This document shows, one piece after another, positions 1 to 10,993 of a DNA stretch of 64,000 nucleotides; position 1 is the first letter of the stretch, and each line of letters opens with the position of its first letter. The translations under genes were made by a program, and so were the position numbers. The notes below the pieces were generated by a model. It did not search any database. It saw only the letters and a program-made list of their open reading frames with translations, and was not told the origin of the DNA. The stretch spans positions 122,505 to 186,504 of the forward strand of contig JBAMJV010007954.1 of the NCBI GenBank assembly GCA_037951105.1, in the 5' to 3' direction. This DNA is from Echinarachnius parma (Eukaryota > Echinodermata > Echinoidea > Clypeasteroida > Echinarachniidae).

Positions 1-238
1 CACATATCACATATTTATACAAAGTATTAGCCTAATGTAGCTTTTTTTTTATTTTGGTAGAATACACATATTATATATTTATAGTCCAGGCCTGAATAGG
101 TTAACAAGCTCTCATTCAGCATTTTTTGTTTACAATTTAACAGCTAGGTTTGTGTTGACCTTTCTCTGATGTAAAATGATAGTGTTTGTGAAGACTGCCC
201 CCTAGTGGATAGGAATGGGAAGTCACTGCAGTAGGCTG

Positions 239-650
239 AGGATAGAGAGGAGAGGAGAGGAGAGGATAGAAGAGAAGAGAGGATAAGAGATGACAATATA
301 GAAGAGAAATAGGAGAGAGGTGAATAGAGGAGAAACGAATAGAGAGGAAGAGAGAAGATAGGAGAGTAGAGTAGAGATATGGAGAAAATGGGAGAGCAGA
401 GAAGAGAGGGTTGGAGATGACAATATAGAAAGGAGAGAAGAGAAGAAAGGAGAAAAAGGAGAGATGAGGAGAGAAGATAAGAGAGAGGGGGAGAAAATAG
501 GGGAAAAGATAAGAGAAGATATGTGATAAGATAGAAGAGAAGAGTAGGAAGTAGTAGAGAAGAGAAGAGGGGGTAAGAGATGACAAGACAGAAAGAGGAG
601 AGATGAGGAGAGAAGAGGAGAGAGGAGGAGAGAAGATAGGAGAGAGGCCT
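239..650. repeat. Polypurine (GA/GGA-rich) low-complexity tract
   Basis: About 410 bases of almost pure A and G on the plus strand, built from irregular GAGAGG, GATAG and GAGAA units. The apparent 149- and 171-residue minus-strand reading frames here are artefacts of this composition (runs of Ser, Leu, Phe, Tyr). Such tracts can form triplex DNA, but nothing here shows a function. Confidence 0.9.
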
Positions 651-1180
651 TGAAAGCAAGCTCTTTGTCTAGATGCTGGATGTAATTTGATGCTTAGCTA
701 AAAGCCACATCAAGCGGGCAGATTTGCAGTTGCCTGCTATGAGTTATTGGGCTGTGAACTTGCTGCACTTATGTTACTGGTACACAAATACTTTGCACCC
801 AATGATGTGCATGTGTGCAATGAAAACAAACATGATTGCCATTGAAGCATTCATTATTAAATGCAGGCATCATATTCATAAATGCAATCATCATTGTACA
901 GTTGATGAATAATTGATTGGCACATATGCTAGCCATATAACATCTAGCTTATGGAGTAAGCCCCATTAAAAAACAGATACCTTGTTTTTATGAGTACTAT
1001 CTTATACAAATGAAAAATAAAAATGTTATTAAAAAAGTATCAAATTATATTTGTAAACTCACTTTACACATGGTTCAGAATTTCCAATGGTATCAGTTAC
1101 TGAGTCAATATTAGAAATAGTTATCATTTAGGTTTTGTATTTCAAGTGTAAATAGAAAATTGTACAACATTGTTATTATG
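651..1180. other. Unassigned AT-rich stretch
   Basis: No gene, exon with both splice borders, RNA gene or clear repeat seen in this stretch. Confidence 0.5.
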
Positions 1181-1266
1181 TTAACCTGTTCCCTTCAAGA
1201 TTCTGAAATCTCCATAGACTTTGTACACAACCCACCCAGTTCCCGAATCCGGTAGTAAAGGGGTTA
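1181..1266. mobile_element. Short TTAACC...GGTTAA mini-element
   Basis: An 86-bp unit that begins TTAACCTGTTCCC and ends GGGGTTAA, with the shared interior text CTCCATAGACTTTGTACA. Closely related text is at 51777-51856; looser relatives are at 8405, 16951, 17026, 22006, 27776, 43680 and 55190. The TTAA ends suggest a TTAA-targeting DNA transposon remnant, by inference. Confidence 0.6.
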
Positions 1267-1344
1267 AGAATCCATCCCACTCATGTGTATCCATCAACAT
1301 GTTATTTCCAGCTGGCAACATAAGCCTCCACACTAACTTTTTTC

Positions 1345-1592
1345 TGCACTGGCCAGTTCAGGCAAGTGAAATCATAAAATTTGACATTTTACTTGCCCCA
1401 ATATAAAATTAACTTGCCCTCTAACTAATAAATAAGATTTACACGTATGAAATTAGATTGTTCTCTCGTAGCTGAACAATTATTCAGTTGCCCGATCGGG
1501 CAAGCAAACTAGAAAATTTATTAAATTTTACTTGCCCGACACCAATTTTTACTTGCCCCGGGCAAGCGGGCAAGTGCTAGTGTCGAGCCCTG
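1345..1592. repeat. Dispersed 'CTTGCCC/GGGCAAG' repeat
   Basis: Repeated ACTTGCCC and GGGCAAG words, ending GGGCAAGTGCTAGTGTCGAG. The ending recurs at about 31725-31755 and, more weakly, at 43258-43325; related text is at 48633-48855 and 61420-61625. The class is unknown. Confidence 0.55.
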
Positions 1593-1810
1593 TGACTATA
1601 GCCTAGATATACATTGAAAATGTTAAACATTCAGGCATCATATTTTAAGATTAAAAATGATAATGAAGGGAGTATTATTCGAGGAACCCATTACACTAAA
1701 TTTAGATCAAGCAGTGTGCAATTTCTGAAGCATAGTAATTGCTTTATCAAGAAATGTTCTATCCATATTGTCTGGGTCATGTTTCATGAACATTGCAGTC
1801 ATCAAAATTA

Positions 1811-2056
1811 TATACAGGGTGGCCCACAAATAACGGAACGGGGTACTTGCCATACTAAAGACTCATGATGCCCGCCATACTGCATCGAGTAACGATCAAC
1901 CGTGCGCCATTGTGAGTGTGCGTTCAGCTGTGTATATAGAAGAAAGGGTACTAACAATGGTGCACGCATTGAACGTTACTAGTTGCTATGACGGGCATCA
2001 TGTGTCTTCATTATAGCAAGCACCCTGTTCCGTTATTTCTGGGCCACCCTGTATAT
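1811..2056. mobile_element. Palindromic MITE with TA target site
   Basis: The left end TACAGGGTGGCCCA is matched in inverse by TGGGCCACCCTGTA at the right end. The inverted arms run about 110 bp each with moderate divergence, so the element is nearly all foldback. It is flanked by TA/TATA, which fits a Tc1/mariner-type (TA target) non-autonomous element. No transposase is encoded. Confidence 0.8.
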
Positions 2057-2203
2057 CTACATTTACTGAAATTCTTGCATTTGATTGGCTCATGTGGAGA
2101 CAAGTATGAATTATCGCTGAGAATACTGTTTGTGACACAGGGTCCTGTTGATGCATTCCAAGGTGTTTTCAGATTTGACAGGAAGCATGTTCATTTCACC
2201 TTG

Positions 2204-2491
2204 TTAATTTCAGGCATCTTCCAAATAATGTTTTTGTAAATTTCAGCCTTATTTGTAAATTTCAGGCTTCTTCAAATAATGTTTTTGTAAATTTCAGCCT
2301 TATTTGTAAATTTCAGGCTTCTTCAAATAATGTTTTTGTAAATTTCAGCCTTATTTGTAAATTTCAGGCTTCTTCAAATAATGTTTTTGTAAATTTCAGC
2401 CTTATTTGTAAATTTCAGGCTTCTTCAAATAATGTTTTTGTAAATTTCAGCCTTATTTGTAAATTTCAGGCTTCTTCAAATAATGTTTTTT
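2204..2491. repeat. 51-bp minisatellite, left part
   Basis: Direct repeats of 51 bp; GTTTTTGTAAATTTCAG starts at 2230, 2281, 2332, 2383 and 2434, with the next start at 2485 cut by an insertion. Copies are nearly identical. The array resumes at 5613, so the two parts were once continuous. Confidence 0.92.
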
Positions 2492-2536
2492 AGCTCACCT
2501 GAGCCAAAGGCTCAAGTGAGCTATTGTGATCGCTTT

Positions 2537-2606
2537 TTGTCCGTCGTCCGTCGTCCGTCGTCCGTCGTCCGTCGTCCGTCGTGCGTCGTCCGTCGTCCGT
2601 CGTCCG
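2537..2606 (+). repeat. (GTCCGTC)n microsatellite
   Basis: About ten units of a CGTCGTC/CGTCGTG theme inside the element. The same block is at 11041-11115 in the second copy. Confidence 0.85.
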
Positions 2607-3250
2607 TAAACTTTTTACATTTTCATCTTCTTCTCCAGAACCAATGATCGGATTCCAACCAAACTTGGCAGGAATCATATTTAGGGGTAGAGGAACCAAA
2701 GTTGCTAAAATGGTGGGCGTGGCCCCCAGGGGGGCCCTGGGGGAGGGCACCAAATGTTAAAAATATGTAAATTTTAAACATCTTCTTCTCAAGATCCAGA
2801 AGTATGACAGACCTGATATTTCATATTTAGATGCCTCTATTGATGAAGAATGAAAGTTGTTCACAAGATTTTTGTGGGTGGTCCCATAAGGGCCCTGTGG
2901 GCGTAACAGTTTTTTTGGGGGCCCTACCATAGGAAATATACATTTTCATCTTCTTCTCCAGAATCAATGATTAGATTCCAACCAAACATGGCAGGAATCA
3001 TCTTTAGGGGTAGAGGAACCAAAGTTGCTAAAATGGTGGGCGTGGCCCCCAGGGGGGCCCTGGAGGAGGGCACCAAGTGTAAAAAATATGTAAATTTTAA
3101 ATATCTTCTTCTCAAGATCCAGAAGTATGACAGACCTGATATTTCATATGTAGATGCCTCTATTGATGAAGAATGAAAGTTGTTCACAAGATTTTTGTGG
3201 GTGGCCCCACAAGGGCCCTGTGGGCGTAACAGTTTTTTTTGGGGCCCTAC

Positions 3251-3539
3251 CACCTGCAGACCAACTAACAAGCACCTGGTTATCCTTCTCTTGCTCTCAG
3301 CCAATCACCATTCTCCCAAATATGCAAATAAATATGCTAATAGGAAACCCAGACACTTGTTTACATCTAGGACCATGTTTTGACCCAAATCTTTCTATTT
3401 ATAGCATGTGTTTTCATGTTTTGATGTTTTCATGCTTGACCTTGTTAGCAGCTTTCATTGCTAGTACCATTCACACTGCCCAAATAGTTATGATTATTTA
3501 GGTTGCAATTCATTATTTTTTTTGTTATTATTATTTTTT

Positions 3540-3572
<33 letters not shown>

Positions 3573-4260
3573 AGGGGCGGTTTTGTGCGTGAAAATAGTA
3601 GTTCGGATTATTTATGAAAATAAGTATGATTCAAATCATCATGTGCAATACACTTTTGGTGCATCTTTTTGCAAGTGGTGTTTGTGTGTGTGAACAGTGT
3701 AAATTGTATCAGTTTTCATATCCAACATGCAAAATGCATGCTTACAGTATCTTCAGCACTCGGTCAATGGATGGGTGCGGAATAGTTACATGTAGGTCAA
3801 AGTTTGGTCCAGTTGCTCATGTGCATTTTGATTTAAAAATCGTACAATCCAGCAGGTTGTGAGGTGTTTTTTTTGCCTGTGTGAACATGCAAGAAACATA
3901 CTTTTTTTAATGACCCAGCACAATTAAATGAATTAAATAACCTTACTTACTGGGATAGTTAGAATCAAACTCTAAAATTAACCAGCCTTTCGGTGGTCTA
4001 GTGGTTTCACAGCATTCCATTTGCACACTCAGTTGCATTGTGCTTTTTCGACTGTTAGAGACCAGAGAATAAAATGATGCTATTAAATTAACCCATTGGA
4101 ATTAAATGAATATAAAATATGCAAAAAAATAATCATGATTTGAAGCAACATGCAATTGTTACTTTTTAGCATGTGTGAATGCCCCTATTGTATCATTGAT
4201 GTTTTCTAGGTCACATTTTGTTTTTGTTTTATTTTCTTTCTGTTATATGCATTTACTACT
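3251..4260. other. Extra sequence within copy 1, unassigned
   Basis: This block is absent from the second copy of the element. It contains a T-run followed by about 23 G at 3550-3572, but no gene or repeat unit that I recognise. It may be a decayed part of the array or an older insertion. Confidence 0.4.
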
Positions 4261-4929
4261 TATTCAACAATTCTAGCTTAAATTTTGCACAGAGGTATAT
4301 ACTCCTTTAATTATCTTTAGGGAGGGGATCCAAAGTTGCTAAAATGGTAGATGAAGAATGAAAGTTGTTTGTGCATTTTGGTGTTCCTTCAAAAGATGAT
4401 CAAATGATCAAATCATACCGAACCTAGCTGTAATCCCATCAAGGACGAGAGCTATTTTAAGGCACAATTGATCATTGTTTTCCTCTACAAATTGGCAACT
4501 CCTAAATTTCATCGACGGATCAATGGCATAAAAATAGGTGGAAAATATTAAGTAATAACCATTTAAAACAAATATAGTGACTTTGCCGCAAAGATGCCAA
4601 TTTGAACACAAATATATCTGTTTCACAAATACATGTATCACAATGTGTTGCCAATTTGAGGATTTTTTCTAAATTATAGTTATTTACACAATAATAAAAA
4701 TCATTAAAACATAACTAAAGCAGGTAGAGTAACAAAATAGGGCTCTAAAAATAAAGGAATTTATGCTCTTTCTTCATGTACACCTCAAATAACTAGTCTT
4801 ATTCTTACCTAGCTGCATGGGACCCAAGAATGGCTCGTAGGAAATGTGAAATGAATTTCAAATATTTTCTTCTCCACATCAACAAGTATTACAATCTGGA
4901 CATTTTGTAACATGTAGATCTTATCTATA

Positions 4930-5279
4930 TACCCTAAATCTCCGTGTATAAGGCGCACTTTTTTCCGTCGGAAACAAATAGAAAAAGTTGGGGGTGCGCC
5001 TTATACACAGGTACAGCAAAAAAAATATATATATAAGATAGGTAAAAAATAGGTAAAAAATTCAAGTTTATTAAGCAAATTACTAATGAATATTCATACA
5101 TTCATGAGCAGCAGTACTCATTATATATGCAATTATCTAATAATTAACAATTTGTTATAAATTTTTCTCATAATTGAAGATCTTTGTAAGTAAGTGTCCC
5201 AAAACAAAATTTCTTTTTTTTAGAAAGTAGGGGGTGCGCCTTATACACAAGTGCGCCGTACACACGGAGATTTACGGTA
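4930..5279. mobile_element. MITE inserted in the array element
   Basis: The left end TACCCTAAATCTCCGTG mirrors the right end CACGGAGATTTACGGTA, and the 'TATAAGGCGCAC' word recurs in the arms on both sides. It is 350 bp and TA-bordered. It lies between decayed core units and the 3' tail of the larger element, so it is a later insertion. No coding capacity. Confidence 0.75.
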
Positions 5280-5612
5280 AATAACAATGCAAGTTGTCAT
5301 ATCGCAGAATGGCCCCATAGGGTCCCTATGTGAGTGGGGTTAATATGCTGAAGTGGTCAGTGGCTGGTGAAATGTGTTAAGCTTTGTCTTATATGTGTGT
5401 CTGTCTTTTTTTATGATTCACCCAAACATTATGGTAAATCATAATGTTAGGTACAGGGGATCAAAAGTTATTGATTAAATAGTACATCACATTATAGATT
5501 TTGGCATGATTTCAACTGATTTCATATCTTCTGAGGGTGCCAGAGAGAACATGCGCCAGATGTGAATTGATTGACCTCAGGTGAGCGTCGTGCCCCCCTG
5601 GGGCTCTTGTTT

Positions 5613-5820
5613 AAATTTCAGCCTTATTTGTAAATTTCAGGCTTCTTCAAATAATGTTTTTGTAAATTTCAGCCAAACTCCTTGTAAGTTACCTATACAA
5701 TTCAAGCATCTTCAAATAATGTTTTTGTAAATTTCAGCCAACTCCTTGTAAGTTACCTATACAATTCAAACATCTTCAAATAATGTTTTTGTAAATTTCA
5801 GCAAGACCCCTTGTAAGTTA
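5613..5820. repeat. Minisatellite, right part with 64-65-bp variant units
   Basis: It continues the array broken at 2491. GTTTTTGTAAATTTCAG recurs at 5656, 5721 and 5785, with an added CTCCTTGTAAGTTACC segment that lengthens the unit to 64-65 bp. Confidence 0.85.
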
Positions 5821-5821
5821 C

Positions 5822-6027
5822 CTGGCTTTGCATACCAAAGTTGTTAATTTCAACCTGGACTTGTGTTATAATTGGCATAACTATGTGGTTAATTTCAGTG
5901 AATGTGACTATTTGATTGACAGGTGCCAAACATTCTTCAGGAAGTGTGTGAATTTCAATCTCTTTGAATGTAGCATGTAGTTTTGCCAGTACATAATGTG
6001 CCCCTTTGGATGTTTTCTCATTCAGAG
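5822..6027 (-). CDS. Possible minus-strand exon, unknown protein
   Basis: On the minus strand a frame of about 100 codons stays open through AT-rich DNA and reaches a good donor (CAG then GTAACTT) at 5822/5821. A possible acceptor (AATATAG) sits at 6028, giving a 206-nt exon. The peptide has ordinary composition (for example KGAHYVLAKLHATFKEIEIH) and is not low complexity. I do not recognise the family. No partner exon was found. The adjacent minisatellite unit carries the same GTAACTTACAAGG donor text, so the array may have grown out of the intron's first bases. It could equally be a decayed transposon fragment or chance. Confidence 0.3.
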
Positions 6028-6215
6028 CTATATTGTAGTTTAACATTGAAAATGTAATCAAAAAGATTTTGATTAGGCAATTAACTTGCCCCACTTTCCC
6101 CAAGTCAAGATATATACATTGAAAATATACACAGACAGTGCCTTCAGGTTAAATATGTATACTGTTGTATGTTCTTTGGGCGGCATGGTGCTAGCTAGCA
6201 CTGGCTCAATAGCCC

Positions 6216-6460
6216 AGGGGGGCGTTGCATAAAACTCAAAACGCAAAGTTGCGTTTGATTTTCGACGCAAGTCACCAAAAATCAAACGCAACTTTGCGTT
6301 TAAACGCAACTCCGTTGCATAAAGACTTGAGTTTGAAATAAAACGCAACTTTGCGTTTGATATCAAACGCCACTTTGCATCTGATCCATATCATAATTAA
6401 ACTTGCGTTTGATATCAAACGCAAAGTTGCGTTTGATCCAGATGTTTATGCAACGGTCAA
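6216..6460. mobile_element. Nested inverted repeats built from AAACGCAAAGTTGCGTTT
   Basis: It begins GGCGTTGCATAAA and ends TTTATGCAAC, with many copies of the palindrome AAACGCAAAGTTGCGTTT in both orientations and an internal CGTTGCATAAAG. It looks like one MITE inside another of the same family. A related single element is at 22133-22306. Confidence 0.65.
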
Positions 6461-8404
6461 TTGCGATCAAACGCAACTTTGAGAGGGGAAAAAATAAATG
6501 TGAACGCTGCATAGCCATAGGCAAAGAACCTGCTGAACTTTCCCACTGCACAAAGCGCAAGTGCAAAGTGCATGTCTAGAATGTCTGATGCATACCATCA
6601 ATTATTTATTCAATTAGTTTGATTCAGCGATAGACATCTTGTGAATATTTAATGCCCCCACCTCTCAGCTGATGATTGAATGCTGAACCGTATGAATATT
6701 TATGTCATTATGTTCGGCATAATTGTCTGTTGGTACAGACTGAACCGTTTTATTCTCGTTTGACTCTTTGCAAAGTACTTAACAAATTAAATTAAATGAA
6801 TAAATGGAATTTGTAGATTTATTAGAATAAACTTTAGCTACAGTTATAATGTTAACATTCATCATTTGAATTCTGAATATAAATATTAACTAAAAAAATA
6901 GTAATGGTATGTAGCTTAGCTGAATAGAATGATTTTGTTTTGTACTTGTTATTTGCTAAGAGTTCATAGAATGATTTTGGTTTGTACTTGTGATCTACTA
7001 AGAGTTGATAGAATGATTCTGTTTTGTTTCATTGCCTACTTGGCGGTACATGACTTGAATCTGCTGAGCTGCTAACTGTGTAGTGCCCATGCTACATCCT
7101 TCACTTTTCATTCCTTTGAGGCGCATCAATATTAAAATGACCACAACAACTCCTTCTGTGATTGGGGCATAGCTAGGGCCAACCCTGTGGGGAGTTGGGA
7201 GGGGTAGTGTGGGGGGTGGGGGGGGGGGGGTGGGGATGGGTACTAAAGAGGGGGGAAGTTTTACCCCAAGAGGTGTTTGGCCTGTGTTTAAAGTCTAAAC
7301 TGAAACTGGTGCAACAGTGATAAAATGCTCCATGTTCGGGGCAATTAACGTAAAACATATTTTAATGCACATTATTAAATGGAGGCAAATTTGAAAACTA
7401 ACTCTCACTGTTTTCTCCTGCACGGTGCAATGTATTTCTTGATTAGGTATGTTTGGGACTTGGCCCTTGGTTATTGGGGGTGGGGGGGGGGGGGGGGGGG
7501 GGGCGCAGTGATTAGGGGAATAGATAGTGATTTAGGAGCGGGACAATATTACAATATTACCCCTGTCATCCCTTTCTGCCCCACTGCTTAGTGACAGTGT
7601 CTTTTTCACTCTGGACAGAGGGGAAAAAAATGAAGGGATGGCGTCACTGTGTGAGGGAGGAATGTGCACCCAAATGTCTGCCAGACGTGATTGAAATGAA
7701 AATGGGCGCCTGGGTTGAAACTTGGGGGAATATATTACTGTGCTTGATCGTTGAATGGGGGACAGCTACACTACAGAAACACAATATTGTGAAAACGAGT
7801 GATGATAAGTTGGAAAACATATATATTACCCGCATACATAATGTACATGTATGTGAGGGACACCCTTACCCAATAACATGTAATTTACTTTTTATTATAT
7901 TGAAGAAGCAATTGAGTATACATTTTTATATTCGAGGTATGCTTGGAAAAAAATGTCGTATAATATCACTAACCTAAGTCATGAACATTGAAAATAACTT
8001 ACTTACTAATTTTGTTTCTTTTACATCTAACCCAAAAGAGTCAGTTATTAGATACAGTTGCTCTTTATTATTTTATTATTAATTTCCGATGCCCAAAATA
8101 AAATGATAAAACTATATTGTTTGAATTCATGGGAGATTTATGACACCTGACATAGTGAATACCTCTACACCTCTAGAATTACAGTTATCTTTCTGGGATA
8201 ACTATTTTTATATTGCCCGATTTATGCATGTGGGATGCTTGAATTACAAAATGAGTCAAAAATAGTTCTTTATTGCTTGAGAATCTGAGATAGATGCTTC
8301 TCGAATTGCAAGTTTAGGCAAGACGTGTTCAACAGTGGTCATAAACACATACATCAAAGATAAAAGCTGCAAAGAAAAAATGAACGCTGAATTTCAATGA
8401 GCGC
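6461..8404. other. Unassigned region with G-rich tracts
   Basis: Poly-G tracts lie near 7211-7232 and 7479-7503. A 128-codon plus frame at 7591-7977 has no splice borders, recognisable motif or homologue that I know. Between about 6925 and 7030 a 'GAATGATTTTG-TTTGTACTTGT' phrase is repeated about three times. Confidence 0.4.
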
Positions 8405-8497
8405 TTAACACATTCAATACTACTTGATTTTGGTATTACATGCATTCTCCATAGACCCCAGTGGGAGTATTGTAGGGACGGGTCCAGAAGGGGTTAA
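8405..8497. mobile_element. Mini-element of the CATGCATTCTCCATAGA family
   Basis: TTAA-bounded 93 bp containing CATGCATTCTCCATAGACCC. It matches 27776-27870 and, in reverse orientation, 55190-55250. Confidence 0.55.
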
Positions 8498-8881
8498 TGT
8501 CAACAAGTTCCAGGTTCGGAAGGGATGTAATGTGAACCGTCTAACACCGACAACTATTCCCAATCATATTTATTCAGCGTTTTTGTCAGCAAATATTTCA
8601 CGATTCTTCGGGGTCAAATTCTCTATATCCCTTGTGGATGACATATAAACCTACATTCACTTTCAGGCAGTCCAATATGCCTTTCACACCGAACAAATTT
8701 CAAGCGGATGTGTGCGGAGTAGTTCCCAATCTGAAAGGGTACTACGAGAGAATGATTAATGAGACAATATGAAAAGAGGTATTAATTTCTCCTGCTCTTT
8801 AGGCTTAGCTCTGTAAAAATTAGGTTTCACTTTGATAGAACGCTCCGTTTGAAAGAGATCAGATAATCCATATCGAGATCC

Positions 8882-9025
8882 CTAACCAACCCCCTTCAAC
8901 ATTTGTATATCCATTTGGATGCACAGAAACAACTCGCTAAAAACCACCCTAAAAAGAAACTGCCTTGGACCGAGACTACACCACCTATATATACCTGGCG
9001 CTGGGCCATAATTGTCCTCTTTCAA
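8882..9025 (+). repeat. Left inverted terminal repeat of DIRS element
   Basis: 144 bp, essentially the exact reverse complement of 16735-16878. It contains a TATATATA box at 8986-8993 that could serve a promoter reading into the element (inference). Confidence 0.93.
8986..8993 (+). promoter_or_regulatory. TATA-like box in the left terminal repeat
   Basis: TATATATA followed by a GC-rich stretch, upstream of the element's interior. Because it lies in the inverted repeat it also occurs, inverted, near the right end. Promoter role is inferred. Confidence 0.3.
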
Positions 9026-9976
9026 TTTGCGACGCCTTAGAGACAGTCACGCTAGAAATCGCGCTCTTGCATTTGATTCTAAGAATTTTCGTAGCAGTCT
9101 ACAATTAAAGTAAGACCGTTCCTTTTCTATCTATCAGTGTAGCGCAATAACCCTATTTTGATTTGTAAGTCCTTGGACCTTGTCAGAAGCGATATTGAGA
9201 CCATTTTCGGAGCTTTTTGTTAGGTTTTTCTGGCGCTCCGTTGGTGGTTAAGAAAATGACGCATGCGTGAATTTTCGGACGGCTCGCTGTGGGAGTGCTC
9301 CCCCGGAGTTACGGGCGAGATTCGGTCCGAGTTTTCACTCCCAATTAAATTTTTTCTCGGGGCTCTATACCTCGGGTCATGTATAAGATTGAATTTTTTG
9401 GGCTTGCTCGGCCCCCTCGTTCGGGGGGCCTTGCGTCTTGGCTCGTGTATAATGTTGCTTCCTTTCTTTCTATGGCCGTCAATCATTTCGGAGGCGTTGT
9501 GCTCGATTCATGAATGATGTTGAAAGTTTTTACTTTTTATTTTTTGATGTCATGTTTGTATTCTTGCATTCCCGCCATTTTGTTTTTATGGCTTTGTTGT
9601 GGTGTGTGCTAGCTCGACCTCGTGGTCGTGGCTTGTCCTTTTGGCCTTTGTTTTGTTGAGGGGGGGTGGTGCCTCGTCGGGGTCACCATGGGTTGAAACA
9701 TGTGTTGGGGGGAGGTGGCGTCGGGGTTGTTGGCCCTCCGCCCCCTTCCCCTTTCCCCCCCCCCCCCACCCCCACACTTCAAAAAAAAAAAAAAAAAAGG
9801 TGCGGGGGTGCCCGCGAAGGGACAAAAAAAAAAAATAAAAAAATTTGAAAAAAAAAAAAAATTATTTTTTGTTAAAAAAAAAAAAAATAAAAATAAATAA
9901 TTGAGTGCTTATGGGGGGATGCTAACCTCCCTTTTTTCCTTTGGTTTTTTCTTACCTTGTTCCTTTGTGCATCTAG
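9026..9976 (+). other. DIRS 5' leader with poly-A blocks
   Basis: No convincing frame. It contains a poly-C run followed by several A-runs (about 9781-9890), and then a pyrimidine-rich stretch ending in CATCTAG at 9970-9976, a plausible splice acceptor for the next exon. Confidence 0.45.
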
Positions 9977-10503
9977 GTATGACATCGGATGATGGTTGGG
10001 TGGACGTCTTGGCGGCCTCGTCCGGCGAGGGTCACGAGACGGGGAGTTTGAGGCCGGGTTCCCTTCCCCCGGGGCGTTCAATGTCGGTTCCGGGGGAACC
10101 AAATTTAGAATCCCGTGCTACTAATTCGCGCCTCACGGATGGGCGAAGCAGTAGCTGTGGCACCCAGGGGTATCCTATGGCTAGAGGGTTAGTAGGGTCC
10201 CCTGAAGACGGTCCCCCTATCATCGTAGGGCCCGGGGATCGTGGCGTCAGCCGGGGTGCCGTCCCCGGTTGTAATTCGCCTATGATGTCCGGCTTTGGCC
10301 ACGGTGAGCAGTTCAAGACTCGGGCCATTTCTCACCGCACACGTAAGTCCTCTCGCAAGCCGGGTAAGTCCGCTCTTTCCATAGCTTTTGACGGGCGCGG
10401 GACACCGCGCCCGGTGCACTCGAAACGTCGCACCCAGCATGGACGAGTGACTTCTTCTCCCGGGATTCCTGACCGAGGGAGGCCAGTCCCCTCTGGACCA
10501 GGG
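9977..10503 (+). CDS. Exon-like frame in DIRS element (possible Gag-type), cassette A
   Basis: A pyrimidine-rich acceptor (ending CTAG) is followed by GT-ATG at 9979. The frame stays open for 175 codons to a strong GTAAGT donor at 10504. The product starts MTSDDGWVDVLAAS and is rich in Gly, Pro, Ser and Arg, with a basic stretch (RTRKSSRKPGKS). It resembles a disordered nucleic-acid-binding Gag-like protein in composition only; I recognise no domain. The same cassette recurs, with stops and small indels, at 12735-13280, and in a short split form at 10925-10988 plus 12604-12660. Conserved splice-site text in the copies suggests this was a real exon of the element. Confidence 0.4.
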
Positions 10504-10924
10504 GTAAGTCCCATGACGTGATTCCTTCGCTTAGAATAAACCGCTTATCAGGCTGACAAGCGGTATGATATTTCAGGTCTCAAACCTGCATCGTCTAGAT
10601 TTGTATTATTGTTGTCACTTCCTTATTACTAGCCCCTCTCTCGGTGGTAGCACTGGGCCTCGGGGTCAGTTAACACAATTGGGATTGTTGTCAGTAGTTG
10701 ATAGAATTGTTAGAAACCGATAGGAATGTGATTGAGTTGAGTACCACGGTGGTGGAAATCTAATTAGCGCTTCGGCCGTTTTTTCGTGTTATTTATAGCG
10801 CGGCCCCCTCGGAGGGGGCCTTTGCAGCAGCGCTCCGCCCCCTCCCCCCCCCCCCCCCCCCCCGAGATGGGGGGGGGGGGGTGTCTCGTTCCGCGCCGCA
10901 GCCCCCGCGGGGGGGCTAGGCTCA

Positions 10925-10988
10925 GAGATTTGTTGCCGGGTTCCCTTCCCCCGGTTCGCTGTGTGTTGGGACCGGGGGGGTATGGTTT
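10925..10988 (+). pseudogene. Truncated cassette A' (left part), split by insertion
   Basis: Text matching the start of cassettes A and B (GCCGGGTTCCCTTCCCCCGG then TTGGGACC) stops at the nested element and resumes at 12604-12660 with GGGCAAGACAATG and CACCCAGGTGA. Confidence 0.65.
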
Positions 10989-10993
10989 TTTTT

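Larger units (their letters stand above)
2492..5612 (+). mobile_element. Hairpin-ended element with 323-bp tandem core (copy 1)
   Basis: It starts with a 31-nt hairpin (AGCTCACCTGAGCC / GGCTCAAGTGAGCT), then a (GTCCGTC)n microsatellite, then two young 323-bp units (unit marks at 2622 and 2945), and ends CCCCTGGGGCTCTTGTTT. An 11-nt stretch of the start (GCTCACCTGAG) is repeated in inverse near the end. Old, decayed unit remnants occur at about 4261-4380 and 4840-4928, so the core array was once longer. It interrupts the 51-bp minisatellite. Hairpin, short terminal inverted repeat, microsatellite and tandem core recall Helentron-associated (HINE/pearl-like) elements, but that family call is inference. 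No protein is encoded; the repeated 69- to 138-residue frames are array by-products. Confidence 0.75.

Noticed and set aside
137-659. Two overlapping minus-strand frames of 149 and 171 codons
   Set aside because: They are products of the polypurine tract: almost only Ser, Leu, Phe, Tyr, Pro and Ile, with equal openness in several frames.
7591-7977. 128-codon plus frame
   Set aside because: Ordinary composition, but no recognisable family, no splice context, and flanked by G-runs; the length is within chance for this many frames.
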